In this document: piece by piece, positions 31,782 through 41,147 of the stretch
Layout: each line of letters opens with the position of its first letter
How positions within the stretch are numbered: the first letter of the stretch is position 1
Assembly: GCA_003402315.1 (NCBI GenBank)
Contig: QFXI01000005.1
Location: 16,426-80,425 of the forward strand
Source: Candidatus Nitrotoga sp. LAW
GTDB lineage: Bacteria; Pseudomonadota; Gammaproteobacteria; Burkholderiales; Gallionellaceae
DNA: 64,000 nucleotides
Reading direction: 5' to 3'
The notes under the pieces: generated by a model
The model's database searches: none
What the model was told of the DNA's origin: nothing
What the model saw: the letters and a program-made list of their open reading frames with translations, nothing else
Translations under genes and position numbers: made by a program

Positions 31782-31882
31782 CTGAGCTTCCCCCCATTCA
31801 TTTAGCGCCTTAATAAATCTAACGCACGGAATGCATTTCCAGTTCAATTAACCAGAGCTCAGAAAACTTTGGCTTAAATATT

Positions 31883-31967
31883 TGGTGCCGATGAGCAGAC
31901 TCGAACTGCTACAGCTTTCGCCACTAGCCCCTCAAGCTAGCGTGTCTACCAATTTCACCACATCGGC
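31883..31967 (-). tRNA. tRNA-Leu (GAG)
   Basis: Read on the minus strand, the 85-nt sequence has a 7-bp acceptor stem (GCCGATG/CATCGGC), the class II D-arm GTGGTGAAATTGGTAGACAC, an anticodon stem CTAGC/GCTAG with loop TTGAGGG (anticodon GAG, 31931-31933), a long variable arm, the T-loop GTTCGAGTC and an encoded CCA end. It reads CUC/CUU Leu codons. It sits between secG and nuoA, a place often occupied by tRNA-Leu in betaproteobacteria. Confidence 0.97.
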
Positions 31968-31976
31968 ATAGTTCTA

Positions 31977-32327
31977 TTATTTTGGTATTTCTTGCGACTT
32001 TGAATTACTGGTGCTGCTAGGTGCTGAGGTGGGCGTCACTGCCGACTGTGCCGGCTGTGATACCTCATGTTTATCCATTACGCCACGAGATTGCGATGGG
32101 TTAGCATAGATATAAGTTAAAGACAGGCTGGTAATAAAAAATATCCCTGTAGCCACTGCCGTACTACGACTTAGAAAATTAGCTGAACCGCTCGAGCCAA
32201 ACACACTCCCGGCGGAACCTGTGCCAAAGGCAGCGCCCATATCTGCCCCTTTGCCATGCTGCATTAACACCAACCCAACCAGTACTATCGCCGTTAATAC
32301 ATGTACAACCCAAACGAAAATTTCCAC
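31977..32327 (-). CDS. secG: Preprotein translocase subunit SecG
   Basis: SecG is a small two-helix partner of SecYE in the Sec translocon. The 116 residues contain [28 protein letters not shown] between the two membrane segments, which is the family signature. The C-terminal 40 residues are a Ser/Thr/Pro/Gln-rich tail, common in betaproteobacterial SecG. It follows tpiA by 22 bp, so tpiA and secG are probably co-transcribed. Confidence 0.96.
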   Translation of the reverse strand: MEIFVWVVHVLTAIVLVGLVLMQHGKGADMGAAFGTGSAGSVFGSSGSANFLSRSTAVATGIFFITSLSLTYIYANPSQSRGVMDKHEVSQPAQSAVTPTSAPSSTSNSKSQEIPK

Positions 32328-32349
32328 GTACTACTCCAAAATATCGAAT

Positions 32350-33105
32350 TTATTTTTGCCCAGCATTGCAAATACCTAAAAAATCTTCAGCAATCAACGA
32401 TGCGCCTCCGATCAGCCCACCATCAATATCCGGCATGGCGAACAATTCGGCTGCGTTGGAAGCATTAACGCTACCGCCATAAAGTATACGCAAAGCCTGA
32501 CCAAACTCCTCATCAAAACCGGCAATGCGTTTGCGTATAAAAGCATGTACCTCTTGTGCCTGTTCTGGCGAAGCCGTCTTGCCAGTACCTATAGCCCAGA
32601 CTGGCTCATAAGCAATTACCGCAGTACGGAATGACTGCACACCCCGCAACTTGATAACTGCAGCCAACTGTTCCGCTACCACCGCCTCTGTCGTACCTGC
32701 TTCACGCTGCTCCAAAGTTTCACCAACACAAACTATGGGTGATAACTCTGCCTTCTGAACAGCAGCGAATTTTTCTGCCACCAGCTGGCTACTTTCACCG
32801 TAGATGTTACGTCGTTCAGAATGTCCAACAATCACATAGTCGCAGCCAAAATCACACAACATAGGAACCGACACCTCGCCAGTGTAGGCCCCCTTGTTCG
32901 CTTGATGTACATCCTGTGCCCCCCATTTTATTGGGGTCTCACGTAGCAGTAATTGCGTTTGTGCAAGATAGGGGAAAGGCACACACACAGCGCAATCCAC
33001 CCCCGACATTTGCGCTACGCCATTTGCCACCTCTTTCAACAAAGCCTCATTTGCGGTCAGCGCCCCATTCATCTTCCAATTTCCGACAATGAATTTGCGT
33101 TGCAT
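32350..33105 (-). CDS. tpiA: Triosephosphate isomerase
   Basis: TpiA interconverts dihydroxyacetone phosphate and glyceraldehyde 3-phosphate. The 251-residue protein has the N-terminal GNWKMNG with the catalytic Lys, the electrophilic His in VIVGHSERR, the catalytic Glu in AYEPVWAIGTG and the phosphate loop LYGGSVN. It begins the tpiA-secG-tRNA-nuo string. An 872-bp region without genes lies upstream. Confidence 0.99.
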   Translation of the reverse strand: MQRKFIVGNWKMNGALTANEALLKEVANGVAQMSGVDCAVCVPFPYLAQTQLLLRETPIKWGAQDVHQANKGAYTGEVSVPMLCDFGCDYVIVGHSERRNIYGESSQLVAEKFAAVQKAELSPIVCVGETLEQREAGTTEAVVAEQLAAVIKLRGVQSFRTAVIAYEPVWAIGTGKTASPEQAQEVHAFIRKRIAGFDEEFGQALRILYGGSVNASNAAELFAMPDIDGGLIGGASLIAEDFLGICNAGQK

Positions 33106-33977
33106 TATTAACTGAGCCTTTCAAAACAACGAAGGCGGCTATGCTACCCGTGAAAATACAATCGGTCAATCTCACTTCTAGCCGTTTGTTAGCGCCAAAT
33201 AACAATGTTCACTTTCTTGCCAAAGAAAAATGTTCGCTGAAGCTTAACTCCATGTTTGTTATTGATCTTGCACAAATTATTGAATTTATGATACATCTTC
33301 CGTATAGCAGTCTGTCTGAAAAATACACATCTAAAACGCCGCAGTTTTTGAAGCTCTCCGACTTGAACCTGAGCTTTTATGAATGCGGGTAAATTCGTTT
33401 CAGGCTCTGCAATAATTCAGCCCAAAAACATGACGAATCATGTTCAACAAGACGCATCATTAAAATTGGTGCTTTCATTGGGCATGGGCTATCATGCCTC
33501 TTTCAGGCGGAAGTTTTAATTTACTAATTAAAATCAAATTATTGAGACTTAATTCCTGCGGGCTTATCTTTAAAATAATCACGGTTATAACTACTTTATG
33601 TTGAGCCTGTCTAAATTTTTTGCCGCATGCCCAATAAATAATCACTTAACTTTTAAAGATACTCAGTATTAAATAAAGCGGCTCTTAAGGCAGAAATAAA
33701 ATCGGTAATTCAGGGTGTAAAAATTTTAATAAAATTAAGCCAAAATACTTGTTAGCAGGAACCACTTCCAAAGCGTTGTGGCGACCACAAAATTACAGGT
33801 GTAGCGGCATCAGTCAATAGAAAGTAATTGTGTTGCTGTTTGGGTAACGCAAAGTTTAGCGGTTGAATATCTAAAGTAGAATAATAGTTGATTTTTAAAG
33901 TATTTTAAGTTGGATTCACAACAGTATTTCATGAATTCGCTCTTTCGCGTTGATCATTCAGGCAATAATATACCAAC
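33106..33977. other. 872-bp AT-rich region without a supported gene
   Basis: It separates divergent tpiA and yqhA and should contain both promoters. An 83-codon open frame at 33141-33392 has no motif or ribosome binding site. Two hairpins are visible: aacatga/tcatgtt with a cgaa loop (33427-33444) and ggcatg/catgcc (33481-33498). The words atgttcact and atgttcgct occur near 33204 and 33230. The phrase gagcctgtc at 33604 is also found at 42810 and resembles a dispersed repeat core seen at 59166-59221. Confidence 0.5.
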
Positions 33978-34535
33978 ATGCTAAATGCTATCGAAAAATG
34001 GTTCGAAGCCACACTCTGGAACGGTCGTTTCGTTGTAGTGGTAGCAGTAGTGGCGAGCATGGCTGCCGCCATTGCAATTTTCTATATGGCCACGGTGGAC
34101 GTGGTGTACCTTGTCAGCCACATGCTGCATTACGCCGACTTTACACTGACTGATGAGGCACGCAAGCTTCTTCACGACCAAACCATCTCTCATGTAGTGG
34201 AAGTGGTGGACGGCTACCTACTCGCAACTTTCATGCTAATTTTTGCGCTTGGCATGTATGAATTGTTTGTTAGTGACATTGATGAAGCGCATGGCAGCAA
34301 GACCTCCAGCAAGATTTTGGTTATTGCAAGCCTGGATGACCTCAAAGCGCGATTAGCCAAAGTAATCTTAATGATTCTGATCGTCACCCTATTTGAGGAA
34401 GCGATGAATATGAAGATATCAACCTCGCTCGACCTGCTTTATTTCGGTGGTGCCATCGCCCTAATTGGTGCGTCGCTATTTTTGACCCACAAGGCGGAAG
34501 ACCATGGAAAAGGTAGCAAACACCCTGAAGATTGA
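33978..34535 (+). CDS. yqhA: YqhA/UPF0114 family membrane protein
   Basis: The 185-residue protein has four membrane segments (about residues 18-40, 75-95, 125-145 and 152-168) and the family-typical FEATLWNGRF N-terminus, VVEVVDGYLLATFMLIFALGMYELFVSDID core and SLDDLKARLAKVILMILIV segment. UPF0114 proteins are inner-membrane proteins with no proven function. It stands alone between the long AT-rich region and tpm. Confidence 0.9.
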   Translation: MLNAIEKWFEATLWNGRFVVVVAVVASMAAAIAIFYMATVDVVYLVSHMLHYADFTLTDEARKLLHDQTISHVVEVVDGYLLATFMLIFALGMYELFVSDIDEAHGSKTSSKILVIASLDDLKARLAKVILMILIVTLFEEAMNMKISTSLDLLYFGGAIALIGASLFLTHKAEDHGKGSKHPED

Positions 34536-34676
34536 GTCGTGAATGCATCTTCAGTTTTCCATGATCCACTGTATGATTCATGAGTCGTATGTAAACGTTT
34601 GACCATGACCAAGCACGACTCTCTATGACGCTGGGCATGGCTATTTTAACTACACTTTCCTGGCAAATTGACAATC

Positions 34677-35342
34677 ATGGATACAGACTATTGGCGCGAG
34701 CGTTGGGTTAGAAATGAAACGGGTTTCCATCAAAATGAAATCAATCCGCACTTGCGGCGATTCTGGCCTACACTGAACCTTGCGCCAAGCAGCCGTGTAT
34801 TCGTGCCACTTTGTGGCAAGAGCCAGGACATGCTTTGGTTACGGGCTCAAGGCCATGAAGTAGTTGGCGTGGAAATCAGTCCATTGGCGGTTGAAGCATT
34901 TTTTGCCGAAAATGGCCTGCAAGCATCAGCTACAAAGCACGGTACCGCCAGTATCTATCAGACAGAAGGACTCCGGCTTTACTGCGGTGATTTTTTCCAG
35001 ATGACAGCGGAGGATTTGGCCGGGGTGAGCGCAGTTTTCGACCGCGCTTCTCTTATCGCGCTACCCCCATCAATGCGCAGCGCCTACGCAGCCCATATGA
35101 AAAATATTTTGGCTCCTGGCGTAAAAACTCTATTAGTTACCTTCGATTACCCACAACATGAAATGCAAGGGCCGCCTTTTAGCGTACAGGAGCCAGAAGT
35201 AAGGGCGCTTTATGAGAAAACAAGCGAGGTACGCCTGTTGCATAGCGCAGACATTCTCAACAAGGAAACACGTTTTCGCGATAAGGGAATAACCCAGTTG
35301 CAAGAAAATATTTTTCTTGTAACGCATAACAAACAGGGGTAG
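34677..35342 (+). CDS. tpm: Thiopurine S-methyltransferase
   Basis: Bacterial Tpm is a SAM-dependent methyltransferase that methylates thiopurines and, in some species, selenite or tellurite. The 221-residue protein starts MDTDYWRERW, like characterised homologues, and contains the SAM-binding VFVPLCGKSQDMLWL and VVGVEISPLAVEAFF segments and the FDRASLIALPP block. A TTG three codons upstream could extend it, but the ATG matches the family. No strong ribosome binding site is visible. Confidence 0.93.
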   Translation: MDTDYWRERWVRNETGFHQNEINPHLRRFWPTLNLAPSSRVFVPLCGKSQDMLWLRAQGHEVVGVEISPLAVEAFFAENGLQASATKHGTASIYQTEGLRLYCGDFFQMTAEDLAGVSAVFDRASLIALPPSMRSAYAAHMKNILAPGVKTLLVTFDYPQHEMQGPPFSVQEPEVRALYEKTSEVRLLHSADILNKETRFRDKGITQLQENIFLVTHNKQG

Positions 35343-35618
35343 GAAATAGCGATTGCCATCCCCATCGCCAATCCAGATTTCCGCATTTCTACGTCAAACG
35401 TGTAAAGGTAATATTGGTAAGCAAAGGGCTGATTACTCCCTTTTGCGGACTGCCAGACTGTCCATTATTGGCAACCGACCTCAGGGACCGTCCGCACAAA
35501 ATTTTAATCTTTTATCTTCCTAAACAAATACCACGACACCACTTCAATAAATTCTTAATTTTGCTGTAATTTCCCTGAAACATTATTTCATTATCCTGCG
35601 CCTGTACATTCAAAGGAG

Positions 35619-35855
35619 ATGATGATGTTTAACTTGATTCAGAAACCCGAACAACCAAACGACTTACAAGCCTTGAACTTAGCTATCATTAAGGCAGAAG
35701 TGAGGGAGTCACATCGATTGAGATATCAAATAGTCGCATCAAAAATGAGTGTCTATTTGAATAATGCCAATGAAGAAATCGAACGCAAAATGTTTAACCA
35801 CTTTTGTGAACGTTTGCTACCAGTCACTTTTCGTGACTGGATGACTAAACGTTAA
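35619..35855 (+). CDS. Short GNAT-like fragment resembling an OlsB/hemolysin-type acyltransferase N-terminus
   Basis: The 78-residue product contains IIKAEVRESHRLRYQIVA, which resembles the start of ornithine-lipid acyltransferases (OlsB) and related acyl-amino-acid synthases (AEVR..QRLRYxVF), followed by NHFCERLLPV in the place of their D..CDHLLV segment. Full-length members have 200 or more residues, so this is either a truncated relic or a very short relative that would lack the acyl-transfer core. AAAGGAGA lies 8 nt before the first ATG, so translation is plausible. The assignment is tentative. Confidence 0.5.
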   Translation: MMMFNLIQKPEQPNDLQALNLAIIKAEVRESHRLRYQIVASKMSVYLNNANEEIERKMFNHFCERLLPVTFRDWMTKR

Positions 35856-36014
35856 CATACTGACCTGAGGACACCGCCATAAATCACTATTTCCGCCCAA
35901 ATCTGGCTTTATCTACCTGACTTAATTTTACCAACATCGAATTTCCCCAATATTCATAAAATAATGGTTTTAAAACGGGACTTTTCTGAAAATAATTTTA
36001 TTTATTTATATTAT

Positions 36015-37499
36015 TCAACTTGTTATTGAAAAGTTAACGCCTACTGCCTTCCATTCTTTAACTTCTGCCTGTAACGCATTTTCTGTGAGCGGATTTTGCT
36101 CAATCCATTTTTTATCAAGTTTGATGCGATATTCATTGCCATTTTTTTTCAATTGCATTTTAGGCAAAGTCACATCCATACGACTACGGCAAAACAAAAC
36201 CGCCAGACGCAATGCTAATATTGCGGTCCAATCTTGTACTAATCCCGACAATTTTGGCACCTTGGAAAGCGACCCGCGTTGCGCTCTTACTTGCAACCCG
36301 AGTTGAAACTGCTCCATTTTAGAAAAACCCGGCATATCAGCGTTTTCCAGAATATAAGCTGCATGTTTATGATAACCACTATGCGCGATAGAAATACCAA
36401 TTTCATGCAACCTGGCCACCCATTGCAACTGTTGCTGCGCAGCATCGACACCGACGCCATAACCATCCTGAGTCACTTGCTTAAAAAGCGACAACGATAA
36501 GTCCTCCACACGTTGGGCTTGTAACGGATCAATATGGTAACGTCGCATAAATTGAGTCACCGTAACATCACGCATATCCTGATGATGTAGACGGCCCAAC
36601 AGATCATGTAGCACCCCTTCTTTAAGGGCGGCATCAGCTACGGTCATATGCCGAATATTCAGTTCAGTGAAAATTGCCGACATAATGGCCAGCCCACCAG
36701 GCAAAACAGGAATGCGATCCGGTTTCAGGCCAAGCGCATCCAGCCGCTTGCATTCCCCTGCTTTCAGTAACATGGAACGCAGTTTCGCCAGCCCTTCTGC
36801 CGTTATACCTTCATTACTCCAATCATTTTGCTTTAACAAATCTGCCAATGCACGTGCGGTACCAGATGATCCAATCGCTTCTTGCCAATTTCCGCCGGAA
36901 AACTCAAAACGAATTGTTTGCAACTCCATGCGTGCAGCGAGTTCCGCCTGCCGCATGGCATCTTTAGTAATTTTACCGTCGCCAAAAAAACGCTTGCTAT
37001 AGCTGACGCATCCCATATACAAGCTTTCCATTCGAAGCGGCTCCAATCCCTCGCCAATTACGCATTCGGTAGAGCCACCGCCGATATCAACCACCAGCCT
37101 GTTATTTTGCGAGGGTGGCATGCAATTTGCGACCCCCAGATAAATCAGCCGTGCCTCCTCTCGGCCAGCAATTATTTCAATCGGAAAACCCAAGGCATCT
37201 TCTGCTTTTTCAAGAAAAGCGGCTGCATTTTTAGCCAGTCTGAAAGTATTGGTACCCACTACCCTTACGGCATGGGCTGGTAAGCCACGTAAGCGCTCAC
37301 CAAAACGTTTGAGGCATGCAAGGGCACGTAGCTGGGACTCCTCGTCCAAAAAATTATCCGGCGTCAGCCCTGCAGCGAGACGAACAGTGTCCTTCAAATA
37401 ATCGAGTGGATATATCTGGTCATCCACCACTCGCGCGACTTGTAGCCGGAAGCTGTTGGAACCTAAATCCACCGCAGCAATGGTATCGTATGCTTGCAC
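36015..37499 (-). CDS. ppx: Exopolyphosphatase, Ppx/GppA family
   Basis: Ppx removes terminal phosphates from polyphosphate; GppA relatives hydrolyse pppGpp. The 494-residue protein has the actin-like ATPase motifs of the family: AAVDLGSNSFRLQV at residues 9-22, FLDEESQLRALACLKRF, the GREEARLIYLG segment and VVDIGGGSTE around residue 140. The C-terminal half is the HD-like domain typical of long Ppx. ppk is not in the window. Confidence 0.93.
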   Translation of the reverse strand: MQAYDTIAAVDLGSNSFRLQVARVVDDQIYPLDYLKDTVRLAAGLTPDNFLDEESQLRALACLKRFGERLRGLPAHAVRVVGTNTFRLAKNAAAFLEKAEDALGFPIEIIAGREEARLIYLGVANCMPPSQNNRLVVDIGGGSTECVIGEGLEPLRMESLYMGCVSYSKRFFGDGKITKDAMRQAELAARMELQTIRFEFSGGNWQEAIGSSGTARALADLLKQNDWSNEGITAEGLAKLRSMLLKAGECKRLDALGLKPDRIPVLPGGLAIMSAIFTELNIRHMTVADAALKEGVLHDLLGRLHHQDMRDVTVTQFMRRYHIDPLQAQRVEDLSLSLFKQVTQDGYGVGVDAAQQQLQWVARLHEIGISIAHSGYHKHAAYILENADMPGFSKMEQFQLGLQVRAQRGSLSKVPKLSGLVQDWTAILALRLAVLFCRSRMDVTLPKMQLKKNGNEYRIKLDKKWIEQNPLTENALQAEVKEWKAVGVNFSITS

Positions 37500-37764
37500 A
37501 GTAATTACCTATAAATACAAAATCAACCACTTACGTGGTGTGCGTATATGGCTTATCAAATTTTAAGTGTATTCGACACAAAGTATCACAATCATTTTGC
37601 CACTACATACATTTTTTCGTTATTTTCAATAAAATCAATGGTTAACAATATCCATCGGTTTGCCAAAGGCAGCAATTCAATAATTGCATTCTAGAGATAA
37701 TGCTACGAAACCTACTGAACAACGACCCCTCATTTTTTACAAAAAAACATATTGTAACAACCAC

Positions 37765-38229
37765 TTAATGTTTAGTAGGCCGGCCTGTTTTAAGTATTTC
37801 TACTTGCCCTACAACATTAACCAATTCAGGATCAGACAACTTGGACAGGCAAAGTAGCCCTGCCCGCAGCAATTCACTTTTCTTCACATAAACACCCACT
37901 AGTTGGCACTTTCTCTTTAATGCGGCGAATTGCGAATACTCATTTACGGGCATGGTGAAACTATCACGCACCATTTTAATTTTTTTAGGCTTGTCTGCCT
38001 TCTTCGATAACTTCTCCGCTATAACCACTTTAAGCGGTGTTGCAACAGTTTTTTCAGCAATATTTTTGTTTGCTATTTTAGCGGGTACTTTTTTGGGAGC
38101 CACTGCTTTAGCCGTTAACACAGGCTTAGGCTTATTATTAACTACCGCTTTAGCTGGCAATGATTTCGTAACAACTTTAGACTTAGCAACAGGCTTGGCC
38201 TTAACAGGATTTTTTGTTTTTGTCGTCAT
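37765..38229 (-). CDS. Histone H1-like Lys/Ala/Pro-rich protein with C-terminal domain
   Basis: The first 90 or so of 154 residues are low-complexity Lys, Ala, Val and Pro with AKPVAKSK-like repeats, as in bacterial histone-H1-like DNA-binding proteins. The last 65 residues form a conserved-looking domain (MVRDSFTMPVNEYSQFAALKRKCQLVGVYVKKSELLRAGLLCLSKLSDPEL) that looks like a small helical DNA-binding module. I use the ATG at 38229, which has GGAG 7 nt upstream; the frame extends upstream only through a TTG. It probably binds DNA or polyphosphate/nucleic acid in the nucleoid; this is inference. Genes of this type are often found near ppx in related bacteria. Confidence 0.75.
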   Translation of the reverse strand: MTTKTKNPVKAKPVAKSKVVTKSLPAKAVVNNKPKPVLTAKAVAPKKVPAKIANKNIAEKTVATPLKVVIAEKLSKKADKPKKIKMVRDSFTMPVNEYSQFAALKRKCQLVGVYVKKSELLRAGLLCLSKLSDPELVNVVGQVEILKTGRPTKH

Positions 38230-38674
38230 GACTCGCTCCAAATTAAATGAAAATTTAAAAAATTATCACGCGTACAGACACGTGCAGCCATTTTACACCG
38301 TAACAATATAAATTGTTTATATCAATATAAACACGTAAGCTTTATTTTATTTAAAAACTTATATTCATATAGTTATATACTCCCTCCTGACAGCCTGAAT
38401 TACTCAAAATACTAGCCAAAACATAAAAATAAAACTTATAAAATTAAAAAATTTACTAGAGAAATAACAGCAACCCGATGTTATTGACTTGCGCCAAGAC
38501 TGGAAAGCCGCCCTGAACCGGTTTAATATTCAGCTTGGGTACGGGGCACACAGCGGCATTGGAACTAACGCCAGCATATAATCATGCAGCGCCATACGCA
38601 CTCCAAACTTTATACTGAATAGCCTAAAGTTTTATGCGATCCTCACATAAGTTTTCATAGAGTTAACTAAATTC
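38230..38674. other. 445-bp AT-rich divergent promoter region
   Basis: This lies between the histone-like gene (minus) and trhO (plus). It is very AT-rich from about 38290 to 38470, with repeated tataaa/atataa words that look like promoter sequence, but I cannot assign a single -35/-10 pair with confidence. No gene is visible. Confidence 0.4.
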
Positions 38675-39619
38675 ATGTCCAATATTGTTATTGCTGCACT
38701 ATATAAATTTGCCAAACTCCCCGATTACCGCGAGATGCAGAATGGTTTACTCGATTTTTGCATTATGCAAGGGCTCAATGGAACAATTTTACTTGCTGCG
38801 GAAGGTATTAACGGGACTATCGCCGGAACGCGCGCGGGGGTGGATGCATTGATGTTTTTCTTGCGGGCTGATGCCCGATTGGCAGGCATCGAGCACAAAG
38901 AATCCTATTCTGATGAAATGCCTTTTGACAGGATGAAGGTCCGCCTGAAAAAGGAGATCGTCACGCTAGGCGTACCAGGCGTGGATCCGAACGAAAAGGT
39001 TGGAACCTACGTGGACGCGAAAGACTGGAATGCCCTAATTTCCGATCCAGATGTAGTGCTTATTGATACACGAAACGGCTACGAATACGATATAGGCACT
39101 TTTCGTGGCGCAGTTGACCCACACACCACGACATTCCGCGAGTTTCCCGCGTACATCAGCAAAAATCTTGATCCCGCCAAGCATAAAAAAATTGCCATGT
39201 TTTGCACCGGCGGAATTCGGTGTGAAAAGGCGACTTCTTTCATGCTCGGACAAGGTTTCGAAGAGGTTTACCACCTACAGGGCGGCATCCTCAAGTATCT
39301 GGAAAACATTCCTGCTGAACAGAGTATGTGGGAGGGTGAGTGCTTCGTATTCGACCAGCGAATTTCTGTTGGACAGGGCCTGAAAGTGGGAACGCATGAA
39401 CAATGCTTCGCCTGCCGCCATCCCGTTTCCCAAGAAGAAAAAGCCTCACCCCGTTATCAGGCTGGTATTTCCTGTCCGCATTGCTTTGATGCCCTGCCGC
39501 AAAAAACACGTGAACGTGCAATTGAACGGCACAAACAAAATGAATTAGCACGTAAACGGGGTGGCGCACATATCGGAGTGCCGCAAAAAAAACAAACAGA
39601 GACGCAAAGCGAAAGCTGA
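38675..39619 (+). CDS. trhO: tRNA uridine(34) hydroxylase (rhodanese family)
   Basis: TrhO (YceA, UPF0176) hydroxylates U34 of certain tRNAs, the oxygen-dependent first step of mo5U/cmo5U formation. The 314 residues hold an N-terminal acylphosphatase-like domain with [19 protein letters not shown], a rhodanese domain with the catalytic loop [11 protein letters not shown], and a C-terminal Cys-rich segment ([15 protein letters not shown]) that is probably a zinc site. All are standard. The tail is Lys/Gln/Glu-rich. Confidence 0.95.
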   Translation: MSNIVIAALYKFAKLPDYREMQNGLLDFCIMQGLNGTILLAAEGINGTIAGTRAGVDALMFFLRADARLAGIEHKESYSDEMPFDRMKVRLKKEIVTLGVPGVDPNEKVGTYVDAKDWNALISDPDVVLIDTRNGYEYDIGTFRGAVDPHTTTFREFPAYISKNLDPAKHKKIAMFCTGGIRCEKATSFMLGQGFEEVYHLQGGILKYLENIPAEQSMWEGECFVFDQRISVGQGLKVGTHEQCFACRHPVSQEEKASPRYQAGISCPHCFDALPQKTRERAIERHKQNELARKRGGAHIGVPQKKQTETQSES

Positions 39620-39837
39620 TGGAGTGGATGGTTATTGGTTCTGTATTTTGAAACGTGATTGCTTGCATCGGAAGATTGCTGTTTTCAACTGGCAGAATAA
39701 GATAATATCTTCTCGACATCGACGCTCAATTGATGACATCATTCCAGGTTGAAATTAATTGTGCGATCTATTTAACTTAATTCCATAGCGCAATCAGATT
39801 TGCCGCTAGCCACGATTAAAATAACGGAGAGAAATTT

Positions 39838-40710
39838 ATGAAGGCAACCACCCTTGCTGGGGATGTTACTAAATGTTATGAGGAAGGTGAAAAACGCATA
39901 TCCAGCAAAGATTATAGCAATGCCTTAAAGTCCTTTAAGCAAGCCGCAGAGCAAGGTCATGCACTGGCTCAAAACTATATGGGCCTCATGTATGCAAAAA
40001 GCTTGGGAGTTTCGCAGGACTTTATGAAGGCAGAACATTGGTTTCGTCAATCGGCGGAGCAGGGAGAACCGTTGGCCCAAAATAACCTTGGGCTCATGTA
40101 TGCCAGAGGTGAAGGTGTTGCGCAGGATTATCAACAGGCGGTGTTTTGGTTGCTTAAAGCCGCTGAGCAGGGAAATTCGGAAGCACAATATAATCTTGCG
40201 TTCATGTATGCAAAAGGTCAGGGTGTTACCCAAAACGATGAACAGGCAGTTCATTGGTTCCGCAAGGCAGCAGAGCAAGGAGATGAAATTGCTCAATATA
40301 ATCTAGCCTTTATGTATGAAAAAGGCATTGGTGTCGCGCAAGATTATCAGCAAGCTGTATTTTTATACAGCATGGCGGCAGGGCAAGGAAGCACTGATGC
40401 CCAACTGAATTTGGGTGGTTTGTACGATGCGGGTGAAGGGGTTGAACAGGACTACAAGCAGGCAGTTAGCTGGTGGACCAAGGCTGCGGAAAAGGGGCAT
40501 CCGGTAGCACAAAATAATTTAGGGCTTATGTACGCACAAGGTCTTGGCGTGAACCAGAATTATGTTGAAGCGTATAAATGGTTCACCCTTTCCAGTTTGG
40601 CTGGTGAAGAAAGCGCAACCAATGGATTGAAGATCGCAGAGTCATTGATGACGAAAGATCAAATTACCGAAGCGAAGGAATTGCTGAACGACTGGAAGAA
40701 TTCACATTAA
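39838..40710 (+). CDS. Sel1-repeat (TPR-like) protein
   Basis: This 290-residue protein is built almost entirely of about seven 36-residue Sel1 repeats (A.. W..KAAEQG...AQ.NLGLMYA.G.GV.QDY..A). Such solenoids act as protein-binding scaffolds. Unlike many Sel1 proteins there is no signal peptide or membrane segment at the start given here, so it is predicted to be cytoplasmic. GGAG lies about 9 nt before the ATG. The neighbouring genes are unrelated, so its partner is unknown. Confidence 0.9.
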   Translation: MKATTLAGDVTKCYEEGEKRISSKDYSNALKSFKQAAEQGHALAQNYMGLMYAKSLGVSQDFMKAEHWFRQSAEQGEPLAQNNLGLMYARGEGVAQDYQQAVFWLLKAAEQGNSEAQYNLAFMYAKGQGVTQNDEQAVHWFRKAAEQGDEIAQYNLAFMYEKGIGVAQDYQQAVFLYSMAAGQGSTDAQLNLGGLYDAGEGVEQDYKQAVSWWTKAAEKGHPVAQNNLGLMYAQGLGVNQNYVEAYKWFTLSSLAGEESATNGLKIAESLMTKDQITEAKELLNDWKNSH

Positions 40711-41147
40711 TTTGACTAATGTTGGGTAGTCCGTAGGTTAATTATTCTGGATGCCTGATCCAGGAAACATTCGCCACAATATGGATGCAAGGTAGCCAGT
40801 CTCCTGTCTTTATCGTTCTCATTTCATGAGATTTATTTATGTGGAAACACGATTGAATGAATAGTGTGAAGGAAGCATCGGTATCTCGACTGGCTACGTT
40901 TCCCTTGTATTACATTTATATGATGGCTTGCCCTTTTGCTTGCAGAAGAGCCGGAATGCATTTTTCGTTATTGGAATACCGGTCATTTACGGGCTAGGCT
41001 CCGTTGTGTTCGTTTACTCCAGACTTTTTCTTCCGCAGCCAATTTTTATTGCATCTGTACTGCCTTGATTTCGTCCCCATTTAACGTTCCATTTTTTGGT
41101 GACGTTCGTTTATTCTGTTCCGCTACTAATAAAAATAAAAGGCAGTT
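40711..41147. other. 437-bp stretch without a supported gene
   Basis: The spacer between the Sel1 gene and radA contains only a short open frame without ribosome binding site or motif (from 40936, running into radA in another frame). I see no clear terminator or promoter. Confidence 0.4.

Noticed and set aside
33427..33444. Hairpin aacatga/tcatgtt as a terminator
   Set aside because: A short T-run exists only on the minus strand, where no gene leads into it; it may be a stem of another kind.
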